Shown here piece after piece: positions 1-6,682 of a stretch of DNA of 16,692 nucleotides. The stretch comes from Salibaculum sp031581025 (GTDB taxonomy: Bacteria; Pseudomonadota; Alphaproteobacteria; Rhodobacterales; Rhodobacteraceae). The DNA lies in NCBI RefSeq assembly GCF_031581025.1, contig NZ_JAVLCA010000050.1, one strand, 5' to 3'. Each line of letters opens with the position of its first letter. The stretch's first letter is position 1. Both the position numbers and the translations under genes were made by a program. Under the pieces are notes generated by a model, which was given only the letters and a program-made list of their open reading frames with translations, was not told where the DNA came from and ran no database searches.

Positions 1-291
1 GCCGCCGCGCCGACCCCGGCCGCCGAACCCGCCGCGGACACGGACCCGGCCAATCACCCCGGCGCCGTCACCTCGCCCATGGTGGGCACCGCCTATCTGC
101 AGCCCGAACCGGGGGCGCCCGCCTTCATCGCGATCGGCAGCACCGTATCCGAGGGCGACACCCTGTTGATCGTCGAGGCCATGAAGACCATGAACCACAT
201 CCCGGCCCCGGCCTCGGGCACCGTCACCCGCATCCTTGTCACAGATGGCGACCCGGTCGAGTTCGGCACCCCCCTCGTCGTGGTCGAGTGA
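1..291 (+). CDS. accB: Biotin carboxyl carrier protein of acetyl-CoA carboxylase (3' part)
   Basis: This is the C-terminal 96 residues of the biotin carrier subunit; the start lies before the window. The first roughly 22 residues are Ala/Pro-rich, like the flexible linker before the biotinyl domain. The domain then follows with the biotinylation motif EAMKTMNHI; the lysine that carries biotin is encoded at 184-186. The sequence ends PLVVVE, a usual C-terminus for the family. In the cell, AccC carboxylates the biotin and the AccAD transferase passes CO2 to acetyl-CoA to make malonyl-CoA for fatty acid synthesis. The stop is 10 bases before the accC start, so the two genes form an operon. The ATG at 79 is internal and not the real start. 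Confidence 0.95.
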   Translation, partial: AAAPTPAAEPAADTDPANHPGAVTSPMVGTAYLQPEPGAPAFIAIGSTVSEGDTLLIVEAMKTMNHIPAPASGTVTRILVTDGDPVEFGTPLVVVE

Positions 292-301
292 GGGGCCGCG
301 C

Positions 302-1651
302 ATGTTCGACAAGATCCTGATCGCCAACCGGGGCGAGATCGCGTTGCGGGTCATCCGCGCCTGTCGCGAAATGGGCATTGCCAGCGTGGCCGTCCATTCC
401 ACCGCGGATGCCGACGCGATGCATGTGCGCATGGCCGACGAGAGCGTCTGCATCGGCCCCGCGCCCAGCCCGCAAAGCTACCTGAACTACCCCGCCATCA
501 TCTCGGCCGCCGAGGTGACCGGCGCCCAGGCGATCCACCCCGGCTATGGGTTCTTGTCGGAGAACGCCCAGTTCGTGCAGATCGTCGAGGATCACGACCT
601 GACCTTCATCGGCCCCACCGCCGAACACATCCGCGTCATGGGCGACAAGATCACCGCCAAGGACACCATGAAAGCCCTTGGCGTTCCCTGCGTGCCCGGC
701 TCTGAGGGCGGGGTCGACAGCCTCGAGAACGCTCTGCGCATCGGCCAGGAGATCGGCTATCCGGTCATCGTCAAGGCCACGGCCGGCGGCGGCGGCAAGG
801 GCATGAAGGTGGCGCAGAACGCCGAAGAGATGAAAAGCGCCTTCCAGACCGCCCGGGCCGAGGGCAAGTCGAACTTCGGCAACTCGGATGTCTATATCGA
901 GAAATACCTGACCACTCCGCGCCACATCGAGGTCCAGGTCTTCGGCGACGGCAAGGGCCAGGCGGTGCACCTGGGCGAACGCGACTGTTCGCTGCAGCGC
1001 CGTCACCAGAAAGTCTTTGAAGAGGCCCCCGGCCCCTCGATCAGCCCCGAGGAACGCGCGCGCATCGGCAAGATCTGTGCCGACGCCGTGGCGCGGATCA
1101 ACTACATCGGCGCGGGCACGATCGAGTTTCTCTACGAGAACGGCGCGTTCTTCTTCATCGAGATGAACACCCGCCTGCAGGTCGAACATCCCGTCACCGA
1201 GGCGATCTTCCGACAGGACCTGGTGCGCGAGCAGATCCGGGTGGCCGCGGGTCTGCCGCTGTCCTTTGCCCAGGACGAGCTGCGTATCGACGGCCACGCC
1301 ATCGAGGTGCGGATCAATGCCGAGAAACTGCCGAACTTTTCGCCCTGCCCGGGCCGGATCACCCAGTTTCACCAGCCCGGCGGGCTGGGGGTGCGCATGG
1401 ACAGCGCGCTCTATGACGGCTACGCGATCCCGCCTTATTACGACAGCCTGATCGGCAAGCTGATCGTGCATGGCCGCGACCGCCCCGAGGCGCTGGCGCG
1501 TCTGGGCCGGGCCCTGGGCGAGTTGATCGTGGATGGCGTCGACACGACCGTGCCGCTGTTTCACGCGCTGCTGGCCGAAGAGGCCGTGCAGACTGGCGAA
1601 TACAACATCCACTGGCTGGAACACTGGCTGGAGACGCACCTGCAGGCCTGA
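302..1651 (+). CDS. accC: Acetyl-CoA carboxylase biotin carboxylase subunit
   Basis: A 449-residue protein, the same length as E. coli AccC. It carboxylates the biotin of AccB using ATP and bicarbonate, the first half-reaction of cytosolic acetyl-CoA carboxylase. It opens with MFDKILIANRGEIALR, typical of biotin carboxylases. The ATP-grasp domain shows the glycine-rich loop KATAGGGGKGMK (residues 158-169) and the active-site segment EMNTRLQVEHPVTE (287-300). The C-terminal lobe is complete. The ATG at 302 is preferred over in-frame codons near 236 because the protein family begins here and a GAGGGG ribosome site lies about 8 bases upstream, overlapping the accB stop region. It is transcribed with accB. 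Confidence 0.97.
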   Translation: MFDKILIANRGEIALRVIRACREMGIASVAVHSTADADAMHVRMADESVCIGPAPSPQSYLNYPAIISAAEVTGAQAIHPGYGFLSENAQFVQIVEDHDLTFIGPTAEHIRVMGDKITAKDTMKALGVPCVPGSEGGVDSLENALRIGQEIGYPVIVKATAGGGGKGMKVAQNAEEMKSAFQTARAEGKSNFGNSDVYIEKYLTTPRHIEVQVFGDGKGQAVHLGERDCSLQRRHQKVFEEAPGPSISPEERARIGKICADAVARINYIGAGTIEFLYENGAFFFIEMNTRLQVEHPVTEAIFRQDLVREQIRVAAGLPLSFAQDELRIDGHAIEVRINAEKLPNFSPCPGRITQFHQPGGLGVRMDSALYDGYAIPPYYDSLIGKLIVHGRDRPEALARLGRALGELIVDGVDTTVPLFHALLAEEAVQTGEYNIHWLEHWLETHLQA

Positions 1652-1683
1652 TGCCACCGCGCCCTCGCGCCTCGGACTAACGC

Positions 1684-1905
1684 TCAGACCGGGGCTTGCA
1701 AGGTGCAGCCCGCCGCCCGCATCTTGATGGGCCCGCTCGGGGCCGAATCCGGATAGTCGGTTGACCCCGCGGCCGTCTCGGCCCGTCCGCCGATGCCCCC
1801 GACATGGCTGGTGCCGAGCGCCGGCCCGCGGGCACCAGCGATGCCGTCCGCGCAGCGGGTGACCGCTACCATGTGCCGCAGCGCCGCCTCGGGGGGGTCG
1901 GACAC
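1684..1905 (-). CDS. Possible small unknown protein (uncertain)
   Basis: This gap between accC and aat carries a minus-strand reading frame whose composition looks coding. In the part after the ATG at 1872, a hand count gives about 67%, 70% and 87% GC at codon positions 1, 2 and 3, the pattern of real genes in this genome. The plus-strand frames that would share that third position are broken by stops. Possible starts are GTG at 1905 (73 residues) or ATG at 1872 (62 residues, with GAGGCGG about 11 bases upstream). The product is Gly/Ala-rich and I recognise no domain in it. The open frame continues upstream into aat, but that part is only a shadow. It could be a small gene, a gene remnant or chance. 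Confidence 0.3.
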   Translation of the reverse strand: MSDPPEAALRHMVAVTRCADGIAGARGPALGTSHVGGIGGRAETAAGSTDYPDSAPSGPIKMRAAGCTLQAPV

Positions 1906-2007
1906 AAAGTCGAAAAATCCCGTCGCGGCACTCTGCTTGTGGTGCGGGCGGGTTTGCCGATATGCTGGACCCTCACAAGACACCGTGACAAAACAGATAT
2001 CTGAGCG

Positions 2008-2652
2008 ATGCGGCAAGGACTCTCTGCGGATACTCTCCTGGCCGCCTATGCCAGCGGCATATTTCCCATGGCCGAACATGAGGACGACCCCGAGCTGTTC
2101 TGGGTCGATCCACGCCTGCGCGGGGTGATGCCGCTTGATGGCCTTCACATCTCGCGGTCACTGGCGCGCACCCTGCGGCGCGGCCCTTTCCGCGTGGGGT
2201 TCGACCAGGACTTTTCCGGTGTCGTGGCGGGCTGCGCCGACCGGGATGAGACCTGGATCAACGCGACCCTGCGCGGGCTTTATGCCGAACTGGCCGCGCG
2301 CGGCCATGCCCATTCCTGCGCAGTTCACGACAAGACCGGCGCGCTTGTGGGCGGGGTCTTCGGGGTGGCCATCGGCGGGGCCTTCTTCGGCGAAAGCATG
2401 TTCTCGCGCCGCACGGATGCCTCCAAGGTGGCGCTGGCCTACCTGGTTCACCGGTTGCGGGCGGGGGGCTTCACTCTGTTCGACACCCAGTTCATCACGC
2501 CGCACCTGCGCCGCCTGGGCGGCATCGAGATCCCCCGCGCCGTCTATCGCCGCAAGCTGGCGCAGGCGCTGGAGACCCACGCCCGCTTCGATGCGCAGAC
2601 CCCGCCGCCCTGCGGTCAGGAGGTCGTGCAGCGCAACGCCCAGACGTCGTAA
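2008..2652 (+). CDS. aat: Leucyl/phenylalanyl-tRNA--protein transferase
   Basis: A 214-residue cytosolic enzyme that moves Leu or Phe from aminoacyl-tRNA onto proteins with N-terminal Arg or Lys, creating N-degrons for ClpS and Clp proteases. Family hallmarks are all present: YASGIFPM (14-21), FWVDPRLRGVMPL (31-43), the DETWIN motif (80-85), the core GGVFGVAIGGAFFGESMFS (115-133) and FDTQFITPHLRRLGGIEIPR (158-177). The start at 2008 fits the family length. It lacks a strong ribosome site (only GAG close by), and GATATC lies 6 bases before the ATG, so a leaderless or very short leader is possible. Its last 37 bases overlap the end of the opposing DUF2155 gene. The genes for ClpX and ClpP lie nearby on the other strand. 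Confidence 0.96.
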   Translation: MRQGLSADTLLAAYASGIFPMAEHEDDPELFWVDPRLRGVMPLDGLHISRSLARTLRRGPFRVGFDQDFSGVVAGCADRDETWINATLRGLYAELAARGHAHSCAVHDKTGALVGGVFGVAIGGAFFGESMFSRRTDASKVALAYLVHRLRAGGFTLFDTQFITPHLRRLGGIEIPRAVYRRKLAQALETHARFDAQTPPPCGQEVVQRNAQTS

Positions 2653-3113
2653 CGCTGGTGGTCGAGCGCGTTCAGCGCCGGCGCGCTGGCGATCATCCAG
2701 CCGCGAAAGATCGGCTCGGGCGCGTCGTCGTAATGGATCGTGAGAAGCGCGTAGGCATCCCCCGCGGGGTTGCCCGAGGGAAAGCGGCATTCGTTCAGGC
2801 GGACCGCCAGATTGCCGACCCGTGCCACCTCGCCGTTGGTCAACGTCAGGTCGCGGACCTCGCCGGCGATCTTGTCCAGAAGGCGAAGCGTCCCGCCGGG
2901 GGCCGTCGTGGCGGCGGGCGCAAGATCGGTTTCGGTCGCTGTGCCCTGCGTCATGCCGTCCGGGCCGGGATCAAGGTCATCGGGGACGGGCAGCATCGGC
3001 TCAGGCCCGAGGGGATCGGGATCACCCAAATCCAGCCCGGGAAGCTCGCCCGTCTCCTGGGCGGCGGCCGTCCCGGCCAAAAGTGCGACGGCAAGGGTCA
3101 AGACCCGGATCAT
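2616..3113 (-). CDS. DUF2155 domain protein, predicted periplasmic
   Basis: 165 residues. Residues 1-19 form a signal peptide ending TAAAQE. Next comes an acidic Pro/Asp-rich linker (about 20-75), then the conserved DUF2155 domain from LLDKIAGEVRDL to DVWALRC. That domain holds two conserved cysteines, in NECRF and at the C-terminus (ALRCTTS), which could form a disulfide after export. The function is not established. The start codon overlaps the mlaD stop in an ATGA (4 bases shared), so the two are translationally coupled. The operon order NDUFA12, MlaD, DUF2155 suggests an envelope role, but that is inference. The 3' end runs 37 bases into the end of aat on the opposite strand. Confidence 0.9.
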   Translation of the reverse strand: MIRVLTLAVALLAGTAAAQETGELPGLDLGDPDPLGPEPMLPVPDDLDPGPDGMTQGTATETDLAPAATTAPGGTLRLLDKIAGEVRDLTLTNGEVARVGNLAVRLNECRFPSGNPAGDAYALLTIHYDDAPEPIFRGWMIASAPALNALDHQRYDVWALRCTTS

Positions 3114-3559
3114 TCCGAGTCCCCGCCCGAGACGAACTTGGTCAGAAGCTGGATCACGCTCACGGCGCCCTGGGTGCTCTGGAAGACCTGCCCCTCTTCG
3201 AGGTATGTGAAGGACCCGCCCGGCACGATCTCGACGAAGGTGCCCCCCAAAAGCCCCTCGGTGGCCACGACCGCGGCACTGTCCTCGGGGATGGCGATGC
3301 TCTCGTCGATGCTCAGCGCGGCCTCGGCGCGGTAGGTCTCGGGGTTGAGCGACAGCGCCGTCACCGCCCCGACCGAGACCCCCGCCATGCGGATGTCCGT
3401 GCCTACAGAAACCCCCTCGGCCGACCGGAAGTTCGCCGCCAGGTCATAGCTGTCCGGCCGCCCGCCGGTGCCCGTGGCCTGGGTAAAATACCACAGGAAC
3501 CCGCCGGCCACGGCCAGCACCAGGGCACCGACAATCACTTCGGTGACGGATTCGCGCAT
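3110..3559 (-). CDS. mlaD: MlaD-type MCE-domain lipid transport protein
   Basis: 149 residues with one N-terminal membrane segment (about 7-25, VIVGALVLAVAGGFLWYF) and a single MCE domain. The domain runs from YDLAANFRSAEGVSVGTDIRMAGVSVG to GSFTYLEEGQVFQST, and a C-terminal helix follows (VIQLLTKFV). MlaD proteins form hexameric rings in the periplasm, anchored to the inner membrane, and pass phospholipids between the MlaFEB transporter and MlaC. The start at 3559 is chosen because GGAG lies 9 bases upstream and the family begins at the membrane helix; a longer frame to 3637 overlaps the NDUFA12 gene. It starts 4 bases after the NDUFA12 stop. No mlaE, mlaF, mlaB or mlaC is present in this window. 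Confidence 0.9.
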   Translation of the reverse strand: MRESVTEVIVGALVLAVAGGFLWYFTQATGTGGRPDSYDLAANFRSAEGVSVGTDIRMAGVSVGAVTALSLNPETYRAEAALSIDESIAIPEDSAAVVATEGLLGGTFVEIVPGGSFTYLEEGQVFQSTQGAVSVIQLLTKFVSGGDSE

Positions 3560-3563
3560 GGGG

Positions 3564-3947
3564 CTACTCCGGTGTCCAGGCCTCGTAGTCCGAGCGCGGC
3601 ATTGGCTCGGCCCGCCGGATCGACCCCTTTGGCGCATAGGCCTGCGGCGTGCCGGTCAGGTTCGGCAGGTGCGGCTTTTCCCAGTCCTTGTGGACCAACG
3701 GCTTTTCATCGGGCAGTTCATCCCAGGTGCGATGCAGCCATCCGTGCCAGTCGGGGGCAACGCGGCTTCCCTCCACCTCGCCGTTGTAGATGACCCAGCG
3801 TTTGGAGTCGTCGGCGTTGCGATAATAGACGTTGCCGTGTTCGTCCGCGCCGACCCGCTCCCCCGTGCGCCAGGTAAAAAGCTGCGTGCCCAGGGTCTGG
3901 CCATCCCACCAGACGAAGATGCGCTTGATGATGTTGAGGACGCTCAT
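3564..3947 (-). CDS. NADH:ubiquinone oxidoreductase subunit NDUFA12 family
   Basis: A 127-residue accessory subunit of respiratory complex I, the bacterial counterpart of mitochondrial NDUFA12 (B17.2), known from alphaproteobacteria. The sequence shows the family features: FVWWDGQTLGT near the N-terminus, then VGADEHGNVYY, the RRWVIYNG-like stretch KRWVIYNGEVEGSRV, and PDWHGWLHRTWDELP. The rest is proline-rich and ends AWTPE. It should sit on the matrix-equivalent (cytoplasmic) face of complex I. The ATG at 3947 has AGGAG 7-8 bases upstream; the open frame to 4139 has no family similarity. It is first in the operon with mlaD and DUF2155, away from the main nuo cluster. Confidence 0.93.
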   Translation of the reverse strand: MSVLNIIKRIFVWWDGQTLGTQLFTWRTGERVGADEHGNVYYRNADDSKRWVIYNGEVEGSRVAPDWHGWLHRTWDELPDEKPLVHKDWEKPHLPNLTGTPQAYAPKGSIRRAEPMPRSDYEAWTPE

Positions 3948-4111
3948 TGTGCTCTCCTGACTGCTAAGGCGGGTATGCCGAATTGACGCGCGACAGTCCA
4001 GTGCCGGCATCGGCCCGGGCCAGGATTTCCCGCCCGCAGCCGCTGCCACCGCGCCGTCCCGGTGCCCGGGCACAACAGGCGTGTTCCCCCGGGTGCCGGG
4101 GCGCGTGCCCG

Positions 4112-4150
4112 CCCGTTCGCCATGGCATGGATCGCACACTAGCGAGCGGG
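4112..4150 (-). terminator. Candidate clpX terminator hairpin
   Basis: About 10 bases past the clpX stop, CCCGCTCGC can pair with GCGAACGGG over nine positions (one G-U) around a 21-base loop. No T-run follows, so it may end transcription weakly or protect the 3' end. The rest of the 212-base gap to the NDUFA12 gene contains a perfect 12-base palindrome, GTGCCCGGGCAC at 4062-4073, and no gene. Confidence 0.35.
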
Positions 4151-4159
4151 GGCCCTCGG

Positions 4160-5422
4160 TCAGCCTGCGCTGGCGTTTTCCTTGCGGGCCTCATCGTGGA
4201 TCATCAGCGGGGCCGCATCCGCCCCGACGGATTCCTCGTTGACCACGACCTCGGTCACTGTGTTCATGCCGGGCAGGTCGAACATGGTATCGAGAAGGAT
4301 ATCCTCCATGATCGACCGCAGCCCGCGGGCCCCGGTCTTGCGTTCGATGGCCCGCCGCGCGATGGCCCGCAGGGCATCGTCGGTGAAGGTCAACTGCGCC
4401 TCTTCGAGTTCGAAAAGCCGCTGATACTGCTTGACCAAGGCGTTCTTGGGCTCAGTCAGGATGGTGATCAACGCATCCTCGTCAAGATCTTCCAACGTGG
4501 CGACGACGGGCAGACGGCCGACGAATTCCGGGATCAGGCCGAATTTCAGCAGGTCCTCGGGTTCGAGGTCGTGCAGCACCTCGCCGATCCCCTTGTCCGC
4601 CTCGTCACGCACATCGGCGCCGAAGCCCATGGCGCTGCCCTTGCCGCGCTGGCTGATGATCTTGTCCAGTCCCGCGAAGGCGCCGCCGCAGATGAACAGG
4701 ATGTTCGTGGTGTCCACCTGCAGGAATTCCTGTTGCGGATGCTTGCGTCCGCCCTGCGGCGGCACCGAGGCGACCGTGCCCTCCATCAGCTTGAGCAGGG
4801 CCTGCTGCACACCCTCGCCCGATACATCCCGCGTGATCGAAGGGTTGTCGGACTTGCGGGTGATCTTGTCGACCTCGTCGATGTAGACGATGCCGCGCTG
4901 TGCCTTCTCGACATTGTATTCGCTGGCCTGAAGCAGCTTGAGGATGATGTTCTCCACATCCTCGCCCACGTAACCGGCTTCGGTCAGGGTGGTGGCATCG
5001 GCCATGGTGAAGGGCACATCTAGGATGCGCGCCAGCGTCTGGGCCAGAAGAGTCTTGCCGCAGCCCGTGGGGCCGATCAGCAGGATGTTCGACTTGTTGA
5101 GTTCGATATCGGTCTTGTCGGCATGGTTCAGGCGCTTGTAGTGGTTGTGCACCGCCACCGAGAGCACGCGCTTGGCGATGGCCTGCCCGATGACGTAATC
5201 ATCCAGCACCGTGCAGATATCCTGGGGCGTGGGCACCCCTTCCGAGGATTTCAGCGCCGAGGATTTCGTCTCTTCGCGGATGATGTCCATGCACAGTTCG
5301 ACACACTCGTCGCAAATGAACACGGTCGGCCCCGCAATCAATTTGCGCACCTCGTGCTGACTCTTGCCGCAGAAGCTGCAGTAGAGGGTGTTCTTGCTGT
5401 CTCCGCCGGACGTGTCCGCCAT
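4160..5422 (-). CDS. clpX: ATP-dependent Clp protease ATP-binding subunit ClpX
   Basis: A 420-residue AAA+ unfoldase that feeds substrates to ClpP. The N-terminal zinc domain has CSFC (15-18) and CDEC (37-40). Walker A is GPTGCGKT (117-124), Walker B is IVYIDEVD (178-185), and the sensor-2 region is GARGLRS. The pore loop GYVGEDVE is intact (150-157). The ClpP-docking IGF tripeptide reads MGF here (residues 265-267, 4622-4630). In Rhodobacteraceae-like species ClpXP degrades cell-cycle and stress regulators and ssrA-tagged proteins. It lies 122 bases downstream of clpP in the same direction. An AGGGAAA stretch about 7 bases before the ATG is the likely ribosome site. Confidence 0.98.
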   Translation of the reverse strand: MADTSGGDSKNTLYCSFCGKSQHEVRKLIAGPTVFICDECVELCMDIIREETKSSALKSSEGVPTPQDICTVLDDYVIGQAIAKRVLSVAVHNHYKRLNHADKTDIELNKSNILLIGPTGCGKTLLAQTLARILDVPFTMADATTLTEAGYVGEDVENIILKLLQASEYNVEKAQRGIVYIDEVDKITRKSDNPSITRDVSGEGVQQALLKLMEGTVASVPPQGGRKHPQQEFLQVDTTNILFICGGAFAGLDKIISQRGKGSAMGFGADVRDEADKGIGEVLHDLEPEDLLKFGLIPEFVGRLPVVATLEDLDEDALITILTEPKNALVKQYQRLFELEEAQLTFTDDALRAIARRAIERKTGARGLRSIMEDILLDTMFDLPGMNTVTEVVVNEESVGADAAPLMIHDEARKENASAG

Positions 5423-5519
5423 GTCGTCTTTCCCTGGCCCAAGGCCGTTTTGAGTGGTTCCGCGCTGCCCCGTCGGCCTGAGCCTAGGACAGCGTGGAAG
5501 TGTTCACAATGCCGAATTC

Positions 5520-5538
5520 CGGGCCGGCTACCGGCCCG
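5520..5538 (-). terminator. Hairpin just after clpP
   Basis: A perfect 8-base-pair stem with a 3-base loop (CGGGCCGG, TAG, CCGGCCCG on the minus strand) starts 6 bases after the clpP stop. No T-run follows. It may attenuate read-through from clpP into clpX, set the 3' end of a clpP mRNA, or both. The remaining bases to clpX could hold a separate clpX promoter, but I see no clear one. Confidence 0.5.
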
Positions 5539-5544
5539 TTGTGC

Positions 5545-6180
5545 TCAGCCCGCGCCGTCGCCTTCGTCGGGCTTGATCCGGCTTTCCACGATGTCGTCGA
5601 TCAGGCCCCAGTCCTTGCTTTCCTGCGGGTCCATGAAGTTGTCACGGTCCAGCGCCGCCTCGACCTTCTTGAGGGTCTGACCGGTGTGCTTGACGTAGAT
5701 TTCGTTGAGCCGCTTCTTGAGCTTCATCGTTTCTTCGGCGTGGATCATGATATCCGACGCCTGACCCTGGTAACCGCCCGAGGGCTGGTGCACCATGATG
5801 CGGCTGTTGGGCAGCGAGAACCGCATTCCGGCCGCGCCCGCGGTCAGCAGCAGCGAGCCCATCGAGGCCGCCTGGCCGACCACCAACGTCGAGACGGCGG
5901 GCCGGATGTACTGCATCGTGTCGTAGATCGACAGGCCGGATGTCACCACGCCGCCGGGGCTGTTGATGTACATGCTGATCTCTTTTTTCGGGTTTTCGGC
6001 CTCCAGGTGCAGCAGCTGCGCGACGACAAGCTGGCTCATCCCGTCGTGGACGGGGCCGTTGACGAAGATGATCCGCTCTTTCAGCAGGCGCGAGAAGATG
6101 TCGTAGGCCCGTTCGCCACGGCTGGTCTGTTCCACCACCATGGGAACGAGGTTCATGTAGGTCTCGACGGGGTCTTGCAT
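5545..6180 (-). CDS. clpP: ATP-dependent Clp protease proteolytic subunit ClpP
   Basis: A 211-residue serine protease that assembles into the double-ring ClpP chamber. The catalytic triad is readable: Ser106 in GQAASMGS, His131 in MVHQPSGG and Asp180 in ALDRDNFMDP, each nine positions later than in E. coli ClpP. The start MQDPVETYMNLVPMVVEQ matches ClpP N-termini with their short propeptide and has GAGGC about 9 bases upstream; the longer frame to 6357 is low-complexity and basic, and is rejected. It is followed by clpX in the same direction. A possible heat-shock-type promoter lies 60-90 bases upstream. Confidence 0.98.
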   Translation of the reverse strand: MQDPVETYMNLVPMVVEQTSRGERAYDIFSRLLKERIIFVNGPVHDGMSQLVVAQLLHLEAENPKKEISMYINSPGGVVTSGLSIYDTMQYIRPAVSTLVVGQAASMGSLLLTAGAAGMRFSLPNSRIMVHQPSGGYQGQASDIMIHAEETMKLKKRLNEIYVKHTGQTLKKVEAALDRDNFMDPQESKDWGLIDDIVESRIKPDEGDGAG

Positions 6181-6240
6181 GGGTGTCTGCCTCGGAGCTT
6201 TGGACGCGGGCGTCGTTTGAACTGATTTCCTCGCAGGAGT

Positions 6241-6268
6241 CTTAGTAGCGCGGCAGGGGGGCTTCAAG
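6241..6268 (-). promoter_or_regulatory. Possible RpoH-type promoter of clpP
   Basis: On the minus strand, CTTGAA (6263-6268) is followed after 14 bases by CTACTAAG (6241-6248), about 60 bases before the clpP start. The first box fits the heat-shock sigma-32 minus-35 consensus; the second is only a rough match to the minus-10. clp genes are classic RpoH targets, which favours the reading, but the match is weak. Confidence 0.3.
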
Positions 6269-6423
6269 GGCAAGCGGTCGCGCGCGGCCCTGGTCCGACG
6301 CCCGCCGGACTGGGGCCGGGCGCACGTCGTGCGGCGCCTGCCCTTCCGTGTCACCAATCTCTGGTCGACGCAACAGACCGGGCCGGTCGCCCCGCGACCT
6401 GGTCAAATCGCGTAAGGCAGGGC

Positions 6424-6610
6424 GTTTCGCGAAACTCCGCGCCTGTCGCGCTGCATGCAGCGCCTCGCCCCGTGACGCCCCCCATGTAAACCACCCGATG
6501 GTGGATTACCCCCGGTCGGCACACCCGGATAACCTGTGAGCCATACTGTCGCAGGACGCGATCCCCGGACAGGCCGGCCAGAGATGTCGGTGGCCGTCGC
6601 CGCGACGGCC
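6424..6610. promoter_or_regulatory. Palindrome cluster between clpP and dioxygenase gene
   Basis: The 502-base gap 6181-6682 holds no convincing gene. It contains four inverted repeats: GTTTCGCGAAAC (6424-6435, perfect); GCGCTGCATGCAGCGC (6448-6463, perfect); arms GTAAACCACC and GGTGGATTAC around CGAT (6486-6509, one mismatch in ten pairs); and arms GGCCGTCGC and GCGACGGCC around one C (6592-6610, perfect). The third has a TTACCC that overlaps its right arm and an ATAACC 17 bases further on, so it could be an operator over a promoter for the downstream dioxygenase gene. That is inference. Confidence 0.4.
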
Positions 6611-6629
6611 CGGCTTGCGCGCCCGCCCC

Positions 6630-6658
6630 TTTCAACCACGGCCAGCGGCGCTTACATT
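6630..6658 (+). promoter_or_regulatory. Candidate sigma-70 promoter of the dioxygenase gene
   Basis: TTTCAA (6630-6635) and TACATT (6653-6658) are 17 bases apart and end 24 bases before the start codon. Transcription from here would give a short leader that begins just before the ribosome site AAAGGAGG at 6668-6675. A competing candidate lies near 6506-6534. Confidence 0.35.
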
Positions 6659-6682
6659 TCCGCCTGCAAAGGAGGTGCGCCC

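Noticed and set aside
239..1657. Long open frame of 472 residues opposite accC
   Set aside because: It mirrors accC in an antisense frame, a common effect of high GC; the translation is low-complexity and matches no family.
5520..5538. Hairpin read as a possible plus-strand terminator
   Set aside because: No plus-strand gene ends nearby; its place six bases after the clpP stop fits the minus strand.
6536..6682. Longer N-terminus for the dioxygenase from GTG 6536
   Set aside because: The 49 added residues look non-coding and contain a palindrome, while AAAGGAGG fixes the start at 6683.
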